A DNA stretch of 52,590 bases from Xanthoparmelia taractica (Eukaryota; Ascomycota; Lecanoromycetes; Lecanorales; Parmeliaceae). Every line of letters starts with the position of its first letter. Within the stretch, counting starts at the first letter, position 1. Both the position numbers and the translations under genes were made by a program. This document shows positions 44,916-52,590 of this stretch, piece after piece. The notes under the pieces are model-generated. The model was not told the origin of the DNA and did no database searches. It saw nothing but the letters and a program-made list of their open reading frames with translations. The DNA lies in assembly GCA_033085395.1 (NCBI GenBank), contig JANQBS010000264.1, forward strand, positions 1-52,590, read 5' to 3'.

Positions 44916-45035
44916 TAGAAGTCGTGGATCTGCAGGTTCCTTGTAAGTGAGGACGGTATGTCAAACTAAAAGTCGCGGATCTGCAGGCCCCTTATTAAAT
45001 GGAGGCGCTATATTGAACTAAAAGTCGCGGCGGAA
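44916..45035. repeat. 52-bp tandem repeat, about 2.4 copies
   Basis: The unit AAAAGTCGCGGATCTGCAGG...ATTGAACT appears at about 44916-44966, 44967-45018 and partly after 45019. The first unit is the most diverged (GAAGTCGTGGATCTGCAGGT). Non-coding. Confidence 0.7.
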
Positions 45036-45534
45036 TCTGTAGGGCAAGAGTCACAGATCGTTAGTTCCCGGCTTTGGATAGTTCTCGACCTCTCGTTGGC
45101 ATATTGGCAGACGAGCGCTATCGCCCTTACGAAATTCTTCACCCTACTATATAGTGCGTACATGAATCGGGGTTCTCTGGCTGATGTCTGTTTAATTTGG
45201 TAAAACAAATTTCTTAACGGTAAGGCGATGCGTATGCGGGCTATAGTTTAACATCCTTAGCGCTGCAAGTTGTGAGCTCTCTTGCTATGCTCCCCCACGC
45301 CTTCAACTTTTTAGCTTTAATATCTATTGTCGATAAAGGTAACACTTTTAGAGGCAGAATCACAAAGACGAATAGACCCTCTAAGAATACTTAGGCCTCG
45401 CTGATGATGAAGAAGCTTGGGGTTGTTTGGCGCCCCTTTCCAGTCAACAGAATCATCTTGTGGCTCAACATGGCGATGACCCGGAGGACTTGAGCCTCAC
45501 TCTCACAGCCTAGTGCGACTATAAGTGGAATGAC

Positions 45535-45846
45535 GTGGTGTATAGCCAGATTGCCACCAGCCATCCCATTCATGCCGTGCCTCTACTCAATCCACAGCCT
45601 CATTGGTACGCAGGATATGCAGCATCCTCAAGTTTCGGACAGTCTCCAGATGTCGACCTGCCTCTGAGTGCAATTGATGCAGAATGCCAATTTTCAGCCA
45701 ACGACCAGAGCTTCCAACAAAACCTTTTACCCGACCATAGTCTAAATCAGTTGCTGAGCTCATATCCATTCCGATTCCTTCTGGTGACACCAATCACTAA
45801 TTATTATCAGTCTTCGAACAAGGACTCACTGCCGGTGACGCCCTAG
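45535..45846 (+). other. Ser/Gln/Leu-rich open frame, doubtful
   Basis: A 103-codon forward frame with stop at 45846, starting at GTG rather than ATG. The composition (HPIHAVPLLNPQPHWYAGYA, SSSFGQSPDVDLPLSAIDAE) resembles low-complexity C-termini of fungal regulators. No domain or upstream exon was found. It lies immediately before an AT-rich stretch and may be the stump of a gene cut by it. Confidence 0.25.
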
Positions 45847-45849
45847 CTA

Positions 45850-46740
45850 CACATTACCTTAGAGAACCCCATTCCGATCCCCGACAAAAGTCGGGACGAT
45901 ATGTAAGATGCTGAGCTCTGAGGAAACCGATAATTCTTTAGATTTTCATAGCATCTAAATTAACGATTGACTTCGTACTAGTATAAGACGGACGACGGGG
46001 CATCTCGCTACTTACAATGTGTCAAATTCAGTCTTCTAATACAAATATATAGTCGAGAGCGACTTATTCAACATAAGCCCTTTGAAAAATATGCGTTGTT
46101 CTTGACTTGCTACAATAATAGGCTAATGATATCGCAGGGATGAATGAAACTTACGAGATACTATTTACAACTGTGCGGACGAGTAGCTCAGGTTCTCTAA
46201 CTACAGTAGGGTTACGATATTATCGCAACGATCCTACTCTACACGTCGAATGCTACGATTCATCCCAACTATTCAAAATTAGATTCGCGTCCTTCATTAG
46301 AATTTAACCGATTGACACCCTGCGAATATCACTACCTACCGCCTGACAAATATCAACGTCGATATACCGTTATACGTACAGGGCTGCGTCAAGTTTACTC
46401 TAAGTAAAGTTTGTGCCCTTCGATATCCTATTGCCTTCTTTTTCCGACTCGCATAGTTATACAAAGACGTAAGTAACTTCCCGATATATAAATCACGAGC
46501 TAATTGATTAAGATCTCGATCATTCAACAATATCTAGAGATATATACGACTCTCCGTCTTATAAGGATTAGATAGAAGTTTTCTAAAGATTAAAGTATAG
46601 GGATAGCCGCTATAAAAGATCGAGACTCCGCATAGTATAGTTCTAAACCCGTACCTCGAATAATATAGAAACAATTAAATTACCTGCTAGAACTATATAT
46701 AATCAACCTAGATAAGAAGATTTTAAAAGACGTTCAAGCT
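45850..46740. other. Internal AT-rich, RIP-like stretch
   Basis: AT-rich with many TpA and few CpA steps, between gene-like sequence on both sides. No TIR or open frame. It is probably an old transposon fragment or RIP that spread from one. Confidence 0.5.
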
Positions 46741-47463
46741 TTAATGGAGAAGAGAAAACGACGCATGTGGGTCGTGGTGACTCTAGCCTTTTTTCTTCTC
46801 CTGGTCGATGCAGGGAGAAACATTTTTTAGAGCCGCTACATAGACTCGGTGTGTCGTCCCTTCGAAAATGCGAGCGGATGTTATTCTAATAATTACAGCT
46901 CGGGTTCTGGATACACCCGTCGAAGCCAAGGGCCCTTATTGATGAAGCCCTTGAAGGCACTTCAATCTTACGTATCACGCTTAAGTAAGTGATTGACGCG
47001 TTTATCACCTCCGGAATCTAACAGATTTATAGAAGAAATGACCTTATTGGTCGGAAGGCCTGCAATATATATAGGGATGGAGACCCGAATAGTGTAGGCT
47101 TCATAATCAGTTCTTTGATATTTGCGACCATGAACGAACGTTGTGAGGTACAGGGCTTCTCTTAGAAGTAGACAGGTGAACAGCTTGGAGGAACGGAGAT
47201 AGAAATCAGTCATTTAAATTTTGCCGCAAGGACTTCACGATGTCAAAGCAGATCCACATCTTCCGTAAGCCTGGGTCTCAAACTTTATGCGCGCCCTTCC
47301 GCATGCTGCATAAACTCTTTTACCGCTCGTGTTACTTTGCCATGAACCTCCCCGACAGATCCATCCCCATCAACCTGGGATTTGAGGTTAGTTGAATGTT
47401 GTGCCCGGATCTACTACCTACTTACCTCCTTGAAATAGCTCTTCGCTGTCTTCAAGTGATTCT
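46741..47463. other. Gap with one unrecognised minus frame
   Basis: A minus frame at 46968-47213 (81 codons) carries YEAYTIRVSIPIYIAGLP and a basic end. It has no domain and no clear splice partner. Not enough to call a gene. Confidence 0.3.
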
Positions 47464-48150
47464 TCACGTCTGCGTTCCGAACCTGGAAGTCTTGAACTCT
47501 CTTTTATTGAGATTGATGGAGGTCAGGAGGATTATTCTATCTCTGGGGGTCTCTAGGCTATGTATGTACCCACATAGCCGTGCGTATATAAGAATGAAAT
47601 AAGGGTTGGAGAAGGACCGAGAGCACCCCCTGATTGCCAACACGAGGTACTGCAGCATCATTTCCAACATCTTTGCAATGTCTATCTCCTCACCAGCTTC
47701 ACTTCCCGGCCTTCCTACACGCCGGAGCATCCCCTCAGCTAAGCAATTAAGATACAATGAGTAATTTGTCTTTTGCACGTACCGCTTGTAAGCAGGGAAT
47801 TTTTTACGTGTGTAAAGACCAACCTTCTCTTCGAATTCGACAAGTTCTTGTATACCTTCTGAAAACCCGTGCACGAGGCTGCACTTCTTGCCTTCCTCTA
47901 TTCCTTCATTGATCTTCCTCTCAAGTAAGTTGATTTTCAACTCCCGTGGAAAATCGACTTTTTCGTCCAGACAATCTTTCACGAATTCTGCATGAGGATA
48001 CGTTTTGTCATTAGACTTTTCACGTAGGACGTCCTCCAAGGATATATACTGGAACCCGAATTCGTGGCATAGAAGAGCGCATTGAGTCTTCGTGCCAATC
48101 CCGGGGGCGCCTATGCTGCGATCACCGCCTAGGGCCAGTGAGACTAATAA
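47464..48150 (-). pseudogene. Adenylate/UMP-kinase-like relic with damaged P-loop
   Basis: On the minus strand an open frame from about 48150 to the stop at 47464 has the order of a nucleoside monophosphate kinase: LVSLALGGDRSIGAPGIGTKTQ, ALLCHEFGFQYISLEDVLRE, HAEFVKDCLDEKVDFPREL, LLERKINEGIEEGKKCSLVHGF and YSLYLNCLAEGMLRRVGRPG. The family P-loop is GxPGxGKGTQ. Here it reads GAPGIGTKTQ, so the catalytic Lys is displaced. The usual DGFPR reads HGFSEG, losing Asp and Arg. There is no ATG before the P-loop; the first is at 48039, beyond it. A possible 39-nt intron (GTTGGT to TTACAAG) lies at about 47786-47824. The last 60 residues do not look like the family. A catalytically dead protein is possible, but a pseudogene is more likely. 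Confidence 0.6.
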
Positions 48151-48859
48151 GATATATCAACGAAGAAGATAACAGGAACTCGCCGTTTTCGCTTTGAGAA
48201 GTGGACCTGTCTCTCCTGCTGCAACAACTCTAACCACGCTTTTCCTTCGGGAGAGTAGATTTTCTTTGACAGTCCCTGAAATTCTGAGGTCCTTCTCCCC
48301 GAATGTCCTTTGCTCGTATTCGTGCGCTTGTATCATATAATTAACCTTGTTCATATCTCGTATGAACCGAGATTCCGCTGTCTGGCCTTCTTTATACTCT
48401 AGCTAGGCGGCCCTGATCCTTGTCTCTAGGGTTGGATTGATAGGGTTTAACAAGCTCTGAATGTATCGGGTGCCAAAGTCTTTCAATTTGAATCTATGCT
48501 CTATTATAGTTTAGTCTGTGTTGGACGATCAGAGGAGGTATACTTACCTTTGGTAATATTAGCATAGGTCGGGATGTCTTCAACAACTGATTCTACCATG
48601 TCGTGGCACAGTGCTAGAAATATACACCTTCCCATATCCAACCTTTTCTGCTATACGTTAATGAATATATCTCGGATAGAAATTTTGAACGAACTGGAGC
48701 GAACATAGCCAGAAGTGACAACCAATACATGTGAGCAGCTACACTCTCAGGGATCTTGATTGTTCTCAACCACCCAGTTCGTGGCAACCGCTTGAGGACC
48801 TCCATCAAGTGTAGGAAGGGCAGTGGTGACGGATCTAATTTGGAGTGAACTACTTCCAT
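48144..48859 (-). pseudogene. HDDC2/YfbR-type 5'-nucleotidase relic (HD domain)
   Basis: Three exons on the minus strand: 48859-48695, 48647-48548 and 48500-48144. The first carries FLHLMEVLKRLPRTGWLRTIKIPESVAAHMYWLSLLAMFAP (the PESVxxHMY signature). The second carries KRLDMGRCIFLALCHDMVESVVEDIPTYANITK with the HD metal motif. The third carries EHRFKLKDFG, TRIRAA*LEYKEGQTAESRFIRDMNK and HEYEQRTFGEKDL. The TAG at 48403-48405 replaces Trp of the family's LWLEYEEG. A one-base shift near 48280 then leads to EFQGLSKKIYSPEGKAWLELLQQER. TGG to TAG is the exact RIP-type change. Intact relatives remove phosphate from deoxynucleoside monophosphates. The stop lies downstream of the HD motif. Confidence 0.75.
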
Positions 48860-49199
48860 AATGTCTCAGAACTTTGAAAGAAACGTTCGTTGTGACCCGC
48901 GATTTCACAGGGACACGGGACGGACAATGATGAAGACGTTGTCGCAACTGCAGGCTACGGATACCAGATAGAATACGTGATATGTAAGAAGGATGGATTG
49001 AATCTATGGCAGACAGCGTATTTATGGCTGGGAGGCTTGTATCTAACCGAGCCCCTAAAACTTGCAGGGTCAATGTGTCTGAATTACGAAGTATGCGACA
49101 GACTTTGGTTTTGGTTTCAGACCAGCTTTTAGTTCTAGCGGCTTTAAGTTTATCCGACCTCGTATTCGAAACTATCTACCTTAGCCTTCACTCCGTTAT
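48860..49199. other. Short non-coding stretch before the AT block
   Basis: Probably the former promoter of the HD-domain relic. A 108-codon minus frame at 48747-49073 overlaps the relic in another frame and is a shadow. Composition falls to AT-rich after about 49200. Confidence 0.4.
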
Positions 49200-49840
49200 T
49201 TCGATTTCGATATAATATTGATAGCACTAACAATTAACGATATATTTTAGTATTAAAACGTTTCAATCCTTCTTACGTTTCCTAACGATTTCTCGTACTA
49301 TCTTAACGTAGTGTACGAATTCTAGGGTTCGCTCGCAAGGTAAATATATATACTACACTCTATATTTTTCAAATCTCAGCTTCACGCAAGGCTTTATCTA
49401 GAAAGAAATGTTTATTCTTTAGCTTATTCACCTTAGCATCGAAGCGATTATTCTATTTTCGCGCCTCGGGGGTTTAAAAACAAAGTGAAGTCTATCGTTA
49501 TTATCACAAATAATTAGTGTGATACAACTTTCAATGTATAATTCTTATCGAGAGGTCATGTGATTTCGTTTCTCACTGCTCTTTAAAGGCTTATTCCCGA
49601 GATATCGCACTTTTTATTAGTTTATCTTATGTTTCTAATAATTTAATCGATAGAATACGATAATAGTCTAATAGCATAGGGCATGAATATTTTACAAGGA
49701 TAGTATCTTTAAGTCACCGATCACGGCTAACCTATCTTCAAGATTCGTAGAATTCAATACCTTGCTACTAGTCCTGCGCAGAGACCTAAGGATACTCTTC
49801 TCTTCTTTAGAAGAGGATAGACGGTCACGCTAGGTTCACG

Positions 49841-50257
49841 CAGGGCTGGCGATAGTTGAAATAGTTGGTTTTCAGGTCCCAACTACACCAACTATTTAAT
49901 TGAGATCTAGAACTACACTAACTATTATAGTCTAGAAATCAATTATTAACTATTAGTCGAACTAATAGTGAAGTAGTTTTGATTACTAACAGAATAATTA
50001 GTCGATCTTGATACGCTAGTATAGGGCTAAGTAAATAGAGCTACGACTAGGGCTAGGATAACGTATATATAAAATCTTAATCTAAGTCTAAAATAATTAA
50101 ATTATCAACCGTTAAAACTATTAGTGAACCAGTTGGTTTTCAGATCAAAACCACATCAACTATCAACTACCAGACCCTCAACTACACCGTCAACTGCGAG
50201 AACTAACTGGTTCAACTACTGGTGAAACAGTTAGTTGGTGCACCATCGCCAGCCCTG
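49841..50257. mobile_element. 417-bp TIR element with 8-bp near-perfect TSD
   Basis: The left end is CAGGGCTGGCGATAGTTGAA. The right end is the reverse complement of CAGGGCTGGCGATGGTGCAC, so the inverted termini match over about 13 bases. Flanks are GGTTCACG (49833-49840) and GGTCCACG (50258-50265), an 8-bp duplication with one C/T difference of RIP type. The interior consists of imperfect repeats of AACTA and AGTTGGTT motifs in both orientations (for example 49890-49990 and 50110-50240) and has no coding frame. Non-autonomous, hAT-like by duplication length. Its termini are unlike those of the other two elements, so it is a separate family. Confidence 0.85.
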
Positions 50258-51377
50258 GGTCCACGTGTGGACAGTGATTACTTTCTGCGAAATTTGATAT
50301 TGTTACTCAAACTCCTTAGTTACTGAAGTAGCCTATATTCTTATGCTCGTGGATTGGTCTTGTAGGTTCACGTGGGCAATCAAGAGCAATATTTTCATAT
50401 TAGACAAATGCGAGTGTACTTGAATCGCCCGATCCGGGACTACTGGAGTCCTTCTAAACTTCAGTAAGTTATCGTTATCTCATGTCCCTAATAATATTCA
50501 CTATCTAGATTTAAGACTTTTATATATCTATTCTTTACACTTAGCTCTTTCTATCTCTAGATTGTTATCTTTATATTAATTATAACGCTCTTTCGTCACT
50601 TTATACTCCCTTTTATCTCTTTAAGTAAAGTTTATTCTTTAGTGAGCTCGACTATCTATACTTATTCCGAGCTCGTATAAGTCACGACTTCACGTTTTTA
50701 ATATATATTTTCGATATATTAAAACATATATTAGTATTTAATAAGTATATATTATTAAAAATAAAACACTTTCTATCTATCGTTATACTAAATATAAATA
50801 ATATAAGTTACGCGCTTATTAATCGTCTCGCTAATACTTATAAAAGATATACTTAAAGCGTTAAACGAGATTAGAATAGTATTAGCTTAGTATCGTTAAA
50901 GGCGTATTTTAATTTTAAAAAAATATTTTCGACGATACTCGAAAGAGAAAAGAATAGATCTTATAAGACTATCGTAAACGCGTAGAGCTTAGATTACGTT
51001 TTCTATTATCTCGATAGAAGTATTTATATAGTCTTAAAACGAAGCTTATTTAATTATAGACTAAAAAGCAAGATAGATAAAATATTAAAATTTTTAGTAC
51101 GATAAAAAAGATTTAAGAGGTGTTAAGTAATTAATTAGTATCGCGAGATTTTACTTCGCTACGTTAGGAAACTAAATGATAAATATAATAAAGTACTCTT
51201 AATATATTTCACGCTAATCTATACAATAGTATTTTATACGTCGACTTTTCTTAAGATACTAAGTAATTTAGATATTAAGAAACTAATAAAGAATAAGCGA
51301 TACGAACTAGAAAGTAAAGAGTATATATAAGATATCTATAAAGAATCGCTAAGCTATTACTTAAGATCGCTAATACT

Positions 51378-51472
51378 TACGAGTCGGAAAGATCTAGAAT
51401 AGTCTAGGATATGGGGTGTCGATACCATACCATAATATAATATAATATTGAAATCATATCATTTGATTTTTA
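51378..51472. mobile_element. 95-bp terminal fragment of the 1.08-kb element, inverted
   Basis: It matches the reverse complement of 5674-5768 almost throughout (TACGAGTCGGAAAG at the outer end, ATTTGATTTTTA at the inner end). Differences are C/T and G/A. The match stops exactly where the 276-bp MITE copy begins, so the rest of the element is missing. Confidence 0.8.
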
Positions 51473-51748
51473 TACGAGTCGGAAAGGTGTGATATCTATT
51501 GAATATAGTCGTTTTCAACTTTTTTTTAACTTTTTTTTAAAAATTATATCTTTTTAATCTATTTATAGAATTTTATAATTACATAAGCGTTCGCTTAAGC
51601 TTTTTACGTATTTTTAGAATATAAAAAAATATTACGTAATATATTTATTAAAAACTTAATGAAAGTATGGGATATTCTATACCTTTCGATATGATATTTA
51701 AAAAACTAGTCCCATATCATTAAATATATCACATCTTTTCGACCCGTA
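51473..51748. mobile_element. Second copy of the 276-bp MITE, inverted
   Basis: It reads as the reverse complement of 3552-3827 along its whole length (same internal landmarks: TTTTTTAAC runs, ACATAAGCGTTCGCTTAAGC, TATTACGTAATATATTTATT). Its ends are TACGAGTCGGAAAGGTGTG and the complement of TACGGGTCGAAAAGATGTG. No 8-bp duplication is seen: GATTTTTA lies to the left and TATAGAAG to the right. The site was rearranged after insertion, or this copy arrived as part of a larger repeat. Confidence 0.9.
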
Positions 51749-52590
51749 TATAGAAGTAATCACTTTTTTTACCTTTATATTTCTTTATTAATCTTTTTTC
51801 TAGCTATTAAAAAAGAAGAATAATTAAATTCTTAAACGCACTTTTCGCTCTTTAATATAGAGTTCGATAATCTCGAGTTTAAAACTTTACGTTATAATGT
51901 AATTAATTAATCTAAAGATAATTAATTAAAGCGTAAAGTCGTTTAAGATTTTAATAAAAATCATAATATTAAATACTTAAAAACGAGATTTAATATTTTT
52001 GCTTTTAAGAAAAAAATTAAAACGCGTAAAGAAAGTTAATAACGTTGTTAAAAACTATTATATTTGAACTTATAAAAAGATTAATAAATTCGCGACTACT
52101 TTAGACTTATAGCGAGAAGTATATATTAAAACCCCTCGCTAGCAAGAAGTTAACTTCAGATATTATTTACTTATCTTTATAATTATTATTTTAGCTATTA
52201 GTTCTTTTAAGCTAATACTTAAAATAGAATTATATAATAGATAAGATCTTTTTAATTATTAGAGAGAGAGATAATATTCTAGATCGTAAACGCTGCGATC
52301 TATTGAAACTCGAAAAGAATAACTAATTATTAGATATTAAGCTATTCGCGTATAAGTAGAATCTCGAGTAAAACTACGTGTCGAATATAAGAATACGTCT
52401 ATTTATTAATATATAAAATATATAGCGAAAGGCTAATAGATCTCTACTACGTAAACTTAGAGAGCTAGATTATAAGAATTTAAGAAGCTATCTTAGTGAA
52501 GGATATATATATCTATTTATAATTTTAATATATCTATATATTTCTAGTTATTATTCTAGTTATCGCTAATCTATTTAAAAGAAATATATC

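Larger units (their letters stand above)
49200..52590. other. Right-hand AT-rich RIP block
   Basis: About 3.4 kb with the same AT-rich, TpA-rich, CpA-poor composition as the left end. No open frame. It contains the three TIR elements or fragments listed below. The stretches 50470-51377 and 51749-52590 are probably RIP remains of larger elements, unclassifiable by eye. Confidence 0.8.

Noticed and set aside
49841..50257. CRISPR-like array of AACTA/AGTTGG motifs
   Set aside because: Motifs are short, irregularly spaced and in both orientations; the genome is fungal and the unit is bounded by TIRs and a duplication.

Overview
The window is nuclear DNA of a filamentous ascomycete (Pezizomycotina). 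Genes have 45-115 nt introns with GT-AG ends and CTRAC/CTAAY-like branch sites. The gene content is fungal: HET, NACHT and AAA genes, kynurenine 3-monooxygenase, Fyv7, methionine aminopeptidase 1, and BTB and TLC proteins. Both ends are very AT-rich, poor in CpA and rich in TpA, which is the footprint of repeat-induced point mutation (RIP) of old transposons. I cannot place the genus from sequence alone.

Layout. (1) 1-6.1 kb: RIP-degraded transposon graveyard with two non-autonomous DNA elements that still have terminal inverted repeats (TIRs) and perfect 8-bp target-site duplications (TSDs). (2) 6.5-16.3 kb: an allorecognition/NLR-type island holding a HET-domain gene (-), an AAA+ ATPase fragment (-) and a NACHT STAND NTPase gene (+). 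All three carry stops or frameshifts. (3) 16.8-29.7 kb: apparently intact genes, namely an uncharacterised CxxC protein, a single-pass secreted or membrane protein, two related secreted proteins sharing an FGRPI-type domain (one with the domain duplicated), a small hypothetical gene, a BTB/POZ gene with a likely GC-AG intron, and a TLC membrane protein. (4) 31.5-41.8 kb: core metabolism and housekeeping, namely Fyv7, a secreted ACMSD/decarboxylase-type amidohydrolase, a frame-broken hypothetical gene, BNA4, and MAP1 divergent from BNA4. (5) 42.4-48.9 kb: decayed genes, namely an unrecognised fungal family, an adenylate-kinase-like relic with a damaged P-loop, and an HDDC2/YfbR-type nucleotidase relic with a TGG-to-TAG stop. 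(6) 49.2-52.6 kb: a second RIP block with a 417-bp TIR element (8-bp near-perfect TSD) and an inverted second copy of the 276-bp element found at 3.55 kb.

Working picture. The middle carries conserved, intact genes. Genes near the AT-rich blocks are mostly pseudogenes, consistent with a two-compartment genome in which RIP and relaxed selection erode the edges. The alternative for the single-base frameshifts is uncorrected assembly indels; the substitution-type stops cannot be explained that way. The most unusual items are the dead HET/AAA/NACHT island, the duplicated-domain secreted family, and the TIR element families that mirror each other across the window. All coordinates and splice sites come from reading the sequence by eye. 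No database search was run, and family names rest on recognised motifs.
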